DNA of 64,000 bases, taken from Arabidopsis thaliana (lineage: Eukaryota > Streptophyta > Magnoliopsida > Brassicales > Brassicaceae). A program made the translations under genes and the position numbers. Shown here piece after piece: positions 22,428 to 33,303 of the stretch. How positions within the stretch are numbered: position 1 is the stretch's first letter; the number at the start of each line of letters is the position of its first letter. Location: positions 868,001 to 932,000 of the forward strand of contig NC_003070.9 of assembly GCF_000001735.4 (NCBI RefSeq), read 5' to 3'. The notes below the pieces were generated by a model. That model had not been told where the DNA came from. It worked only from the letters and a program-made list of their open reading frames with translations, and did not search any database.

Positions 22428-24410
22428 TCAAGAGTCAAAACAAGTTTCAAGTAAAGTCGTAAACTTGACACGCCTTTTAACACTACCCATTCTTTCATAA
22501 CCAATCCCAATTTTGCTATGCATTAGCTTCATTGCTAAATCTGCTTTTCCCACTTTCCTCAACGCATTGATCATCACTGTTCTGATCCTCCCTGGCACTT
22601 CTCTTCCTCTCTCTGTTATCCCATCAGCTAATTTACAAGCTTCTTTTATCCGACCAGCTTTACACAATGTATTTATCATATCTTCACAAGCTGCATCAAG
22701 AATCACACCCATTGGTGCTAACTCATCCAGTATCTTACAAGCTCTCGCCACTTTTCCGGACAAACATAGCCCAGTCGACAACGCCCTGAAGCAAGCTGCG
22801 GTTGGTGTAATGCCTTTATCGATCATCATGTCCCAAAGCTTTAACGCCTCCTCGTTTCTATGTTCTTTGAACATTCCGGATAAGAGTATCGTGTATGTAT
22901 AAACCGTTTGATCACAACCTTCTTCTTCTTCCATTCTCTTAAACAGGGCTATCGCTTCATCGACTTTCCGATGCTTTGTAAACGCATCGATCAGTGCATT
23001 GTAACAGTATGAATCCCTTGTGCATCCTTTCTCAGACATCTCTTCAAAAAGCCTCTCGGCTTCATCTACTCTGCCCGCTTTTCCTAAACCATCAATGAGA
23101 CTAGAATAAAACATTGAATTGATAGCCAATCCGTCAAACCGGCAAGTATGGAAATAGTCCAATGCCTCTTCCACTCTCCCGTTTTTACACAAACCATTAA
23201 CTACGACAGAATAAGTTACCACATCGGGTTTAAACCCTTCGTCTATCATTCTATGTAAAAGCCTTATCGCGTCTTCAACACTTCCACTTTTCGCATAACC
23301 ATCTATCAAAACCGTGTATATAGCTACATTTGGTTTAGATCCTTTACGTATCATATTCTCAAAAACAGTATACCCTTCATTCAATTTCCCTTCCTTACAA
23401 AGTCCACCAATCACTAAGCTAAACGCATGAGGCGGGACTTGAATTCCCTTCTCATCCATCTCTTGATACAAAGCCACACAAGAACCAAAGTCGCTATCTG
23501 CATAACAAGCCTGGATCATAGTCATATACGTAATCTTATCAGCCTCATGACCTCTCGTCTCCATATCTCTAAGCTTCTCCATAGCTTTCTGTGTCTGCCC
23601 TGCTTTACAATAACCTTTGATCATTGTGTTATAAGTCACAATGTCTGGTTTGATCCTGCCACTCTCCATAACCTCAAAAACACGCTCTGCCGAATCAACG
23701 AACATGGCGCTCACTAAACCGTTCATCAAAAAGTTATAAGTGTACAAAGTCGGCTCAATCCCATTCTCTTTCATTTTACGCCAAACCCACAACAATTCCT
23801 CCACCATTCCAAGCTTCCCAAAACTCTTAATCAGAGCATTCGCCGCAGAAACAGTCATAGGAAACTCAAATTTCTTAATCTCACTGCTTACAAACCTAAT
23901 TCTATCCACATCTTTTGCCAGAGCCAATACATCAACCAAGGAGACATAACACTCGAGGTTATGAGTATACTTCTTCTGCTTACGAGACCAACAGAAGAAA
24001 CTCCAAGCAATATCAGGTTTTTCGCGAATCTCATCGGATTTCAACACAAACGAAACAAAATTGGGCGATAGTTTGATAAGAAACTTACGGCAGAAACCAT
24101 CTAGATTCGATTCCATAGAAGCCGAACCATCTAAAAGGTTGAGAATTTGGCTTACCCATGGCGACGGCAGGAGATTACGATTCGATTTCACCAAATCGGA
24201 GACATCGTTAAAAGGTTCTATCCATTCGGGAGGAGGAAGTGAGCTGCTATTGAACACCCATCTAACACTCGTCCTTGAGCTCGATAAAGGCGAGCACTTT
24301 GAATCATCCGACAAAAAGTCTCCATTTTTGTACAAACAGTGAGATTGTGAAGAACAATGCGGACGATTCAGAAGCGGTACAGAAAAGGGCTTCCGGTAAA
24401 ATCTTCGCAT
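22428..24410 (-). CDS. P-class PPR protein, likely mitochondrial
   Basis: Single exon, 660 aa from ATG 24410; the frame is open to 24425 but starts there with TTG. Recognised as AT1G03560. It carries about 13 regular 35-residue P-type repeats, such as PDIVTYNTMIKGYCKAGQTQ, PNVAIYTVLIDGYAKSGSVE and PDVVTYSVVVNGLCKNGRVE, between roughly residues 150 and 600. It has no E or DYW tail. The N-terminus (MRRFYRKPFSVPLLNR) is Arg-rich and acid-free, fitting a mitochondrial presequence. P-class proteins usually stabilise, cleave or help translate organelle transcripts; the target here is unknown. Confidence 0.95.
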   Translation of the reverse strand: MRRFYRKPFSVPLLNRPHCSSQSHCLYKNGDFLSDDSKCSPLSSSRTSVRWVFNSSSLPPPEWIEPFNDVSDLVKSNRNLLPSPWVSQILNLLDGSASMESNLDGFCRKFLIKLSPNFVSFVLKSDEIREKPDIAWSFFCWSRKQKKYTHNLECYVSLVDVLALAKDVDRIRFVSSEIKKFEFPMTVSAANALIKSFGKLGMVEELLWVWRKMKENGIEPTLYTYNFLMNGLVSAMFVDSAERVFEVMESGRIKPDIVTYNTMIKGYCKAGQTQKAMEKLRDMETRGHEADKITYMTMIQACYADSDFGSCVALYQEMDEKGIQVPPHAFSLVIGGLCKEGKLNEGYTVFENMIRKGSKPNVAIYTVLIDGYAKSGSVEDAIRLLHRMIDEGFKPDVVTYSVVVNGLCKNGRVEEALDYFHTCRFDGLAINSMFYSSLIDGLGKAGRVDEAERLFEEMSEKGCTRDSYCYNALIDAFTKHRKVDEAIALFKRMEEEEGCDQTVYTYTILLSGMFKEHRNEEALKLWDMMIDKGITPTAACFRALSTGLCLSGKVARACKILDELAPMGVILDAACEDMINTLCKAGRIKEACKLADGITERGREVPGRIRTVMINALRKVGKADLAMKLMHSKIGIGYERMGSVKRRVKFTTLLETCFDS

Positions 24411-24513
24411 CGGTAATTTCTTCAAGCAGCCGCACCGGCAGCGACATTGGTCATATAGTACTCGAACACTAAGTTTTAATTTTTAAATTAACATGGAGAA
24501 ATCGTAACGAAAT

Positions 24514-24585
24514 GGTCCCATGGTCTAGTGGTCAGGACATTGGACTCTGAATCCAGTAACCCGAGTTCAAGTCTCGGTGGGACCT
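24514..24585 (+). tRNA. tRNA-Gln (CTG)
   Basis: A 72-nt cloverleaf. Acceptor arm GGTCCCA pairs with TGGGACC, discriminator T. Anticodon loop ACTCTGAAT with anticodon CTG; T-arm GAGTTCAAGTCTC. No intron. A long T-run from 24585 fits Pol III termination. Confidence 0.96.
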
Positions 24586-24846
24586 TTTTTTTTGTTGGCA
24601 ATCACGTAAAATAATTGCGTAATTACAACAAGTTTTTTTTGGATCTTGTCTTTATTTGTTTTCTCTGTACATTGGTGTTACAAAAAATTATTATGATAGC
24701 TTTATTAGGGTTTTTTTTTTGGTCAACGAATTACGTTATTAGATTAAAAATACAAAAAATATATTCAAATGTATTTGAAGGATTTTTGTTAGGAGCTGTA
24801 AAGTTTTTGTCTTTAGCCTCCTACACACACTACACTTGGAAGTCAG

Positions 24847-26009
24847 ATGGGGACGGAATTGAGGAAGGTCTTCAGTTGGGATATAAACAACTTGTCGGAC
24901 GAGAACCATCCGATAAGGTCGAAGTCCTTCTCAAGTGGCGGCGGGTGCGAATGGTAAATCGACAAGACTCATCCTATCTTTATGCTTTTTAGCTTTACGC
25001 GAATTGTCTAAAAGATTTCACAACTTTCGGTTTTGTCTCTAGGTGTATTATTCTTCATCCCAAGGGCTACCCTGGTTATGATAATCACTTGTCTCTATTT
25101 CTGAACGTACCTAATCTTGAATCATTGAGACTTGGATGGAAAAGGAGAACTCGCTTTTTCTTCGTTATTTTGAATCAATCCGGCAACGAGCTCTGCAGAT
25201 CCCCTAGTAATTATCAACTTCTTTTTACTCTTCTTTTTTATGTGTCTGATCTCATTGATTTGATTGGTTGATTGATATGCAAAGATGATCAAAGCTGTTT
25301 GTTCTGCGCTGAGGCTACACAATGGGGTTTTCGGAAGCTGTTGCCGCTTACCAAGCTTCTAGAAGACCACGACAACAACAAGAAACTAACCTTCCAAGTC
25401 CACCTCGAAGTAGTCTAAGTTGTCCACCAAGGACAATCAACTGAGAATGATATATTACAACACAGAGGTCTCCCGATCCTTGCTTCTCAAGTATGTTTAG
25501 GAGCCTCCGGTTTCCCATTTATAACAACCATCTCCTTTTTTGTTGAACCTAATCAAATCTTTTGGCAGGCTCTTTCATTTTCCAAAATTTTAAGTCGCCA
25601 CCCGGACTTTGAAGTAGATTTCGTGCCAAAGTACCAGGAGCTACTACCAGTGTACTTGACTCTCTTCTTCTGCCTCATCGAGACACTGAGCAAGTCTCCA
25701 CAGAGCTTGTCTGCGGATGAACTAACCAATGCTCAAAACCAACTGTCCGAGCTCACAAAAGTAGGCTTCAAGCTAGACTGGTTGAAGTCTAAGCTCGAGG
25801 AGCTTTCCTTGGAGAGGAAGAAAGCAGTTCCCGATGCTTGTCATGTCCTCCACGAACGGGTCAAAAATGTGGAACTGACTTTGTCCAATCTCCAAGTTAA
25901 ACTGGACAAGGACAGGATCAAATATGCTGCTGCTGCTGCTGGAGTTTCTTCCTTTGGGTTCATTGGTTTTTTTATCAAGAGATTCGTTCTCTCTTGCTTC
26001 TCGGTCTGA
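24847..26009 (+). pseudogene. MATH/coiled-coil (RTM3-like) gene with one in-frame stop
   Basis: Recognisable Arabidopsis MATH (TRAF-like) plus coiled-coil family; RTM3 is the best known member. Exons 24847..24953, 25043..25206, 25285..25490 and 25569..26009 have good GT-AG borders and matching phases. Exon 1 gives MGTELRKVFSWDINNLSDE. Exon 2 gives LHPKGYPGYDNHLSLFLNV. Exon 3 gives LFCAEATQWGFRKLLPLTKL. TAA at 25416-25418 interrupts the frame at codon 135, after QVHLEVV. The same frame then resumes with VVHQGQSTEND. Exon 4 holds the conserved tail region (IETLSKSPQSLSADELTNAQ), a Lys/Glu coiled coil, and a hydrophobic C-terminal span (AAAAGVSSFGFIGFFIKRFV). Apart from the stop it looks complete, so it is a recent pseudogene or encodes only a 134-aa MATH protein. 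Confidence 0.75.
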
Positions 26010-26479
26010 AGAAAGTATGCAATTTACCAAACTCAACTTATAAAGAATACACAGCCGCTTTTTTGCAGAGAGTATGCATTGCTAAGTTAATGAGAGAGTG
26101 CATAATGGCACAGAGGAGGGGCATCATAAGGTTCATCATGAACTTGTAGTATGAAATGCATGATGATAAGTGGTTGTGCTAATTTAGTAGTCACCTAAGA
26201 GGATCTCTAATAGTGAGTTCTTAGGTGAATTTCTTAACTAAAATCAAAAATAATTAAAAAAGAAGGATATATAGTAAAGATGAGTTCTTGTTTTAAGTAC
26301 TCATTAGATATTTTTTAAGAGTTCATCATCAAGCACAGATTTTGAGGCAGAGAGAGAGAGATATAGACTAAAGACCTAAGACATTTACATATGCTTTAAG
26401 CAATAAAGAAGATTATGTTGAGCAGAAGACAATTTTTCCCTGACCCAAAATCAGTTCTGAAAACAATCAATAGTCATTC
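26010..26479. other. Spacer between MATH gene and PP2C
   Basis: No gene seen. Positions 26200-26313 resemble a short DNA-transposon relic, listed separately. The right end is the PP2C 3' UTR. Confidence 0.5.
26200..26313. mobile_element. Possible degenerate MITE
   Basis: The left end ATCTCTAATAGTGAGTTCTTA (about 26203-26222) is an imperfect inverted match to the right end TAAGTACTCATTAGATAT (about 26294-26311). The interior is AT-rich and non-coding. Size (~115 bp) and structure suit a non-autonomous DNA transposon remnant, but I see no clear target-site duplication. Confidence 0.35.
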
Positions 26480-28257
26480 TCAAGTCTTTGGTTCCTCTCC
26501 AGGGAATCTCGGAAGTTGAACAAGAGAGTTCACTCGAGTAACACCTTCTAGTCCCGACCAGTTCTGTTCTCCTTCCCTCGTTTTCTCCTTCTCTGCATTA
26601 TCAGCCTCTGCAATCACTTTACCATAACTGTTGTTTTCTTGATCCGTTGATAATGATCTGACTGTGACATTTCTCTGAAGACACGGTTCTGCTCCCTGGC
26701 TTTCGTCTGATTCTACTGCGTTTGTTGCCGAAGAGAAGCATTGTTCTTCGTTATCTGATGTCTCTGAGTCCATTCTGCCGTCGAGAAACAAACACACAAC
26801 TGCACAATCATCCATCTTCGAAGTCGGGTACTTAAGTTTCCATTCGCGTACAGCTGAATCCACCACGAGCCTAGCTGCTGATGCCCGGCTTGTAGCTGAT
26901 GCTACAACTTCAACTACTTCTTCGTTGCTTAGCACATCCCAGACCTATCAAAACAAAGGTTGGAATCATCAGTACAAGAAATTCATCTTGATAAGGCTTA
27001 GAAGACACTTTAAAAGTTCAGTGTATTACTCCATCTGAGGCCAAGACAATGAACTGATCTCTATCTGTAAGAACACGGTGAGAGAACTCTGGTATCGAAA
27101 TCACTCCATAGTCTTTCAGACAGAAATCACCGAAAGCTCTAGCCATGGCTAATCCAGGAGCATTATCAAATGGTAGCCAAACTCGTGACACCTCTGGCTC
27201 GTCTTGCAGTGCAAAGACCCTACCTTTACACTGTTTGATCCTCTCAGCTTCCCCTTTAGACACAAACAAATAATAATATCTAAGAAGTCAGACAAAATGA
27301 AGATAAAAGTAGAGATTAGAGCAAATATCACAAAATGTTGTTAAAGCATAATACTTGGCAAGTCAGGTTTTAAGTCTACTGTTAGCTGAACTGCAATCAT
27401 CGAATCATTGCTGTCTTTAGATCCAAGTATCGCCCGAGAATCCCCAATGTTACCCATGTATAGATTTGATCCCTGAACAATCAATGTACATCAAAACCGA
27501 TACTTGGAACACAATGGAAATCCCGAGGAAAACCGATATTGAACCCAAAAAAAATGAAGTGATCTTTTGTTGTCAAGATTACCTGCTTAATGATTGTAAC
27601 AGCTGTGCAGCCACTGCAGAAGCATTCTAGATTAGGATGGGATCGCAGTTCCTTATCCATAGCATTGAATGATTTCAAGAAAGCTTCCTCCCATAAGAAA
27701 TTCAATTTATCCTCCTCAGTAGATTCTTCTTTCTCAGCTTCTAGGCTATCGGATTTGCTTGCACGAGTTCCTATGGGTCCATTTTGCTTCGACTTAATGG
27801 AATTCAGGAGGGACAGCAACTTTACAGGCAATGAATCTCTCACTTTACGAGCAACAAGATGACCATGAGGACCATGTCCATCAAACACACCGCAAAAGGT
27901 AACATCTTTCGACATAAAATCCTACGAAAACCAACACCAAATCCTGTTTATATATTGAGTTCACATAAAGCTCTAATAAACATCATTGAGGAAGAACAAG
28001 AAGAAGAAACTCACTTCCCACACAATCATTGCGTCCTGATTAATACCCTTGCGTCCCTGTTGAGTGAAAATGCAAGAACTCCTGCTCTTTCCATTCCCAA
28101 TGATCCGATTCGGTATAGAAACCAAGTTATGAAGTGAAACCATGCGGTCTGAAAAACCTCTCTTCCCCATTTTGCTCCCACAACATCCCATCCCAAGACA
28201 TGGGCGATGCATAGGCTCTTCATTGCTCCACGAAGTCTTAGAGATACAACCTCCCAT
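26480..28257 (-). CDS. Protein phosphatase 2C (PP2C)
   Basis: Mg/Mn-dependent Ser/Thr phosphatase, recognised as AT1G03590 (probable PP2C 1). CDS is complement join(26480..26944, 27030..27253, 27355..27472, 27583..27921, 28015..28257), 462 aa. The N-terminus MGGCISK suggests N-myristoylation at Gly2 with palmitoylated Cys4, so membrane attachment is likely. Metal-binding and catalytic motifs are visible: VFDGHGPHG near residue 94, MGNIGDSRAI near 203, ARAFGDFCLKDYG, and VLASDGVWDVLS near 304. The last ~80 residues are an acidic, Ser-rich tail. The coding part overlaps no other gene. Confidence 0.95.
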
Positions 28258-30793
28258 TGGTCAATGCAAGTATACACAACGGATCTGATCGCAGAGAGAT
28301 TTGAGAAAAAGAAGACTTCTATTGTTGTACCAAAACCAGATCCCCCAATGTAAAGGCTTTTAGCAACTTATTTGGTCAAATCAAAGAGCTTTCACACAAG
28401 TTTCTTTATTCTATATAAAATACTCTTTGTGGGCAAAACCTTTTCTTCAAATCTTGGTCAATGATGATGCATGGACCGTGAGCTGAAAACATTGCAGAAA
28501 AATGAATTAGTGATTAATTTATTGCAAAGTTACAAAAAAGAAAAGCAGACGCAAACAAGTCATAAAGAAGAAAACCCAGCATGTGATCTTTAGCAATAGA
28601 ATATATGTAGATATTACTAAACAGCCTGTCCTAATTGTTTGGCATTGGACCAACCTTAAGACTCTTATAGCTCCATGTTTTGTAATATATTCACTTTTCA
28701 TTAATCTTTGCTAATAAATTAATCAAAACACTTAAGAATCAGAAGACAGGAAAACAAAATAACATACAAATCAAGAACAGAGAGTTTCCTCAAATGTCTT
28801 ATAATAAGCACATCATGTATCCAAACACATGTTATGAGGCAAATTGCAAGATTAACTACTGAAACAAGTTTCCATACAACTCTTGACGTTAAGAAAACGT
28901 GACCAGATTTTTCAAGAATCATTGTTTACATTTTCCAGTGAAAACAAAACATATAATGCTAAACCCCAAAGCTTATATCTGAACAGTGAGAGCTGAAAGC
29001 AAATTAGATTCATCTTATAAGGCTTTTATATAGTAATGCTGCAAGCAGGCCTTAAGAATAACGAAACCCTAATAGTGAAAAGAAAAAAGGTGGGATTATT
29101 GTTAAGTGGAAAAGCGATTCACTTTTCAGAAACCCGATTTAGATAAGAAAAATGGATCTGATAAAGTTTCCTCTGTAACCCAAAACAAGTGCAGAGTGAC
29201 AAAAGAGAGAAAAGAACAAACCAAAATCATCAGAAGAAAGATCCTACGAAACTCGAACGAGCCAATCCAAATATGAGATTACAGAGTACAAAGACAAAGA
29301 GAGAAACAAAGCAAAAGTGCAAGGAATCAGAGAAAATCAGAGGAAAAGAAGGAACCTTTAGGGGATCAAGAACAATTGATCCAGAGACAATGACTGACTA
29401 TGGAAAGAGAAAGGAGAGAGTTAGTGATTGAGTAGTTGTAGTAGTGGTAGAGAGAGAGAGGGAGATGGGTGAGATCTCATTAATTGAAGAAAGCGAAGAA
29501 TCAGAGAGGATGAGAAGAAGAAGAAGAAAACAAAAGAGAGAGAGCTTCCCTACAGAATCTTTTTTGGTCTTCGCTTTCTTTCATGAAAGATCAAAATCAA
29601 AGCTTACTTGCTTTTGCTATTTAATCATTTTAAAAACTTTCCTAAATTTCCTTCTTTTTTTTTTTATTTTCTTGTTACAAAGAATATAGGGAAATGAAAA
29701 TCAAAAGATCAATTTTTGTGGATATAATTAAAGATTGTTTGTTCTTAATTGCATTGTGGTTAATTGTATGATGGAAAAAAACACTATTCAGCTTCTTTTT
29801 ACTTAGTCAACTTCTTAATTGCTTTTTATTTAGTCAACTTATTTTTTTGTGGTGTCCTAATAAAAGCAAGACGACATAAGAGACGAGAAATAAATGGGAC
29901 ACTTGCAAAGTTTGCAAAAACAGATGAGTTGTCCAACTTTTCTCCACATACTACTACTAATCCCCACTTCGTTATTTATTTATTTTATGTTCCATTAAAG
30001 TCTATCCATATGAATTTCATGCATATTCACCCACCAAAACATTTCACTAAAGAAAATGAGAGCGAATTATATGGTTGATAGTCAAATAGAGATGTGAAGG
30101 CGATGATTAAATTTATTATCAGTTATATGGAGTAATTCATGTTTTTAGAGAATCATGATATCCAAAACATTTCTTATTAATATGCAGTTTTGTTTTTGCA
30201 TTTGTAGTTTTCACAATAAAAAAAAAAAAAGACGAAAGGATAGGTTGGTTGGTAGATCACGAATATAATAAATGTGTAAAATTAGATTGGAGTTTAATAA
30301 AGCTTCTTTTCCCATTTGGTTCTGTTGACAAATCGTTCACGGAGTTCCCGCGTAGGCCTTAGCTTTCGTTTGTTTTTTCTTTCCTTTTTTCACACTGGGC
30401 CAATCAAAGACGATTTAATTAGAAAGCTTATTATCAAGATCAAAGATTGTATGGTTTTTGAGGATGACACATGAAGAAATTAAAAAAAAAAATCTTAATT
30501 TTGTGAAATCCAAAGGGATCATCATAATCATCATCCCATGTGTCTGACAGCAAGAGAAGAATGTCACGTGTTTGTGGGTCAATTTAACCAAATGCTATAT
30601 CTTCCAATTGCAGCATTATCAAAAATTACTAAACTAAAAAGGCCACGCACAATGACTCATCATCGCGTGGGCTTTGACATATGGGCCTTATCTTAATCGG
30701 GCTTTACAATTAAACCAAACAGATATAAAAACAAGCAAATCCTGACCTGGCAGTGGATCTTCATGTGTCATCCTCAAAAACCATAGAATCTAA
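28258..30793. other. Long PP2C leader/promoter and spacer to PSB27
   Basis: No coding frame supported across 2.5 kb. The GA-rich segment at about 29189-29560 (including GAGAGAGAGAGG near 29450) reads on the minus strand as a CT-rich leader. It may be the PP2C 5' UTR, separated from the coding exon by an intron, though I could not fix the borders. From 29700 to 30790 the sequence is AT-rich promoter. Site-II-like TGGGCTTT and TGGGCCTTAT lie near 30668-30690. Confidence 0.35.
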
Positions 30794-30816
30794 GATAAGA
30801 AGATAAGGGACACGTG
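30794..30816 (+). promoter_or_regulatory. I-box pair plus G-box before PSB27
   Basis: Two GATAAG I-boxes (30794-30799 and 30802-30807) sit directly beside the G-box CACGTG (30811-30816), 100 bases before the PSB27 ATG. This I-box/G-box combination is a known light-responsive module in photosynthesis gene promoters. Confidence 0.65.
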
Positions 30817-30915
30817 TCAAAAATCCAACACACAGAAACACATTTTCCCCGATTTACTAACGCACAACAAAACTCTTTCATTCTCTTCTTACACCTTTTC
30901 TCCAGAGTTCCGACA

Positions 30916-31440
30916 ATGGCTTCAGCATCAGCGACAGCTACTCTTCTCAAACCCAATCTTCCGCCGCATAAACCGACCATCATCGCCTCCTCCGTATCTC
31001 CGCCTCTTCCTCCTCCACGTCGCAACCACCTCCTCCGCCGCGATTTCCTCTCCCTGGCGGCAACATCCACGCTTCTAACACAATCGATTCAGTTTCTAGC
31101 TCCGGCGCCGGTCTCCGCCGCTGAAGATGAAGAGTATATCAAAGATACGTCGGCAGTGATCAGTAAAGTAAGGAGTACGCTTTCGATGCAGAAGACAGAT
31201 CCGAATGTGGCTGATGCGGTGGCGGAGCTGAGAGAAGCGTCGAATTCTTGGGTTGCCAAGTACCGGAAAGAGAAAGCTCTTCTCGGAAAAGCTTCTTTCC
31301 GGGATATATACTCGGCGTTGAATGCTGTTTCAGGTCATTATGTGAGTTTTGGTCCGACGGCTCCGATTCCGGCGAAGAGGAAGGCGAGGATTCTTGAAGA
31401 GATGGAAACTGCTGAGAAAGCTCTCACAAGAGGAAGATGA
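30916..31440 (+). CDS. PSB27-1: Photosystem II repair/assembly protein PSB27
   Basis: Thylakoid lumen protein that binds CP43-containing PSII assembly intermediates and assists repair of photodamaged PSII. Recognised as AT1G03600. Single exon, 174 aa from ATG 30916; the frame is open further upstream but has no earlier ATG. The bipartite targeting sequence has a Ser/Thr/Pro-rich stromal part, a twin arginine at residues 41-42 (LLRRDFLSLAAT) and a hydrophobic core. An Ala-rich site (PVSAAE) near residue 69 would be cleaved by the lumenal protease. The twin arginine points to Tat export. The mature part is a ~105-residue helical bundle with ISKVRSTLSM and SWVAKYRKEK. The start region's high GC contrasts with the flanking AT-rich DNA. 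Confidence 0.97.
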   Translation: MASASATATLLKPNLPPHKPTIIASSVSPPLPPPRRNHLLRRDFLSLAATSTLLTQSIQFLAPAPVSAAEDEEYIKDTSAVISKVRSTLSMQKTDPNVADAVAELREASNSWVAKYRKEKALLGKASFRDIYSALNAVSGHYVSFGPTAPIPAKRKARILEEMETAEKALTRGR

Positions 31441-33303
31441 AAAAACTGCAGTCAGGCCTTCTTCTCCATTTTCTTGTTGATGAAAATTTTATTTTCCTAA
31501 AAATGCCAATCGAATTATATGAGAAGAGAAACTTGAATTGGCTCGCCTGCTTTTTTTTTTCATTCCTGTAAAATACTTAATGTTCTGCATGATAATTGCT
31601 TAATTATCATTATCAGAGATACTTATATAACTTATATCGAATTCCATTTTCTCAATGATTGGAGCTGCTTCATAAGTTCGATTAACTCTCTTCTGTTGTA
31701 CTATATACTTCCCTAGAAAATTTGTCTACACTTTCTTTAGTTTTTGATAGAGGAGAAATGAATTACACCATTATAAAATCTCCAAAACTCCTAAGTCACA
31801 TTTCTGCATAATTGCATTGAATGCTTATCAACCTAAAATGATTTCAAGTCTATGTAAAGACTTTCCTATGGGCCATCAACAAAGCCCACAAAGTGTGTAG
31901 TTTGGTCATTTTATTTGTAGGTGACAACAAACTCCACAAGCATTCCCCATTCCAACATATTACGTGCAGGTCCACACACGTGAACACTAACACATGGCTC
32001 GTATTTACTCTATTTATATATTATAATAATATATTCATTCAACGCAATTAACAACAACACGTGTGCACTAGTAATCTACCATTATACTGCTGACCTTTCC
32101 AATACGTTAAAATCAAATTGATGGGTGTAGTAAATAATGACCGTGTTTGCTGCTGACTAGTGTGTTTAATTACGCCTAATTTATGTATTTTGGTCAATAG
32201 TTCATTAGTATAATCTTGCACCCTCTTTATTTAACACTAATCTTGCAAGTCAACATTCGCTCGCCTCACCAAATGCAATATATATCGTACTCCATACGGG
32301 TTACAAGATTAGGTTTCATCGGTGAGTACTAATAATATACGTTAATGAATCTATATTACGGGGACGGATACGAATTGGATAACAAATTAAAAGTGGTCAA
32401 TAAGTTACTTAAACCAGTAAACCCTAGCTTGTGATACCAAATCTCTAATTTCTGAATATGATTGATGCAAATAATATGTAAAAAGGATTCTAACCAATAA
32501 AATGACTAAACTAACCAAATTTCTAAGATCAATTCACCTCAAGAAAACAAAAAATTCATAAATTTTGGATAACAACAAAACCAAAACCACGTGAAGAAAA
32601 CAATGAGCTGTGGTGAGGTGGTGGACGAGGAAAATCGGTCAAACTTAATTAAAGATCTTATCTATTTTTCTCATTTCCTTTTTCTGTGTTTTTATTTTCT
32701 TTTTATAAATAAACTGTTTTTGCTATAAAAAAACAAAGACACCAATTGTAAAAAAAAAAAAAACATCTGCTGATCGTCTCTGAGTAAAAGCAATCGTTTC
32801 GAATCCAAAATTGCCCGAGAAAAAGTTTTGACTTCCCCGGGAAAATCTCTATCCTTTCTTCATTCATTCAACAAAGTTCTGAATATTTTCTCTGTTCTTC
32901 TCCCTCATTTTATGGCTTTACCTTTTATTCATTTACCTTGTCTCGATTGATCTGACTTCAAGATTAGAAATCTCGACGCGTGGCTTCCATTTTTTCTCAG
33001 AGAATCACATTTAAAAAAAAAAAACAGAAAAACAATATTCGATCTTTGCTTACTACTCATTGTGCGTCTTCTCGATTTGTAATCTCCATACAATTTTTTC
33101 TAGAGAGAATCCATCTCTCTCTCTTTTTTTTCTTTGGTTTTGCTTGTCCCTTAAATTCAGCCTCCTTCATACATAACGTCAAAGCTCAGATATCTGAATA
33201 ACTCGCTTGCGTGCCTCTCTCTCTCTAAAAGCCCATCTCTTTCTCCTCCTCCTCCTCCATTGAAGAAGAAACCTACCTTCGTAATATTTCCTCAATTACG
33301 ATC
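31441..33303. other. Spacer between PSB27 and the DUF789 gene
   Basis: AT-rich intergenic DNA with no supported gene. The last ~450 bases (CT-rich around 33060-33250) are the probable 5' UTR of the DUF789 gene. ACGTG motifs occur near 31972, 31978 and 32059. Confidence 0.5.

Noticed and set aside
29189-29689. Basic GA-rich frames between PP2C and PSB27
   Set aside because: Purine-rich leader DNA lacks stops by composition. No family similarity or start context.
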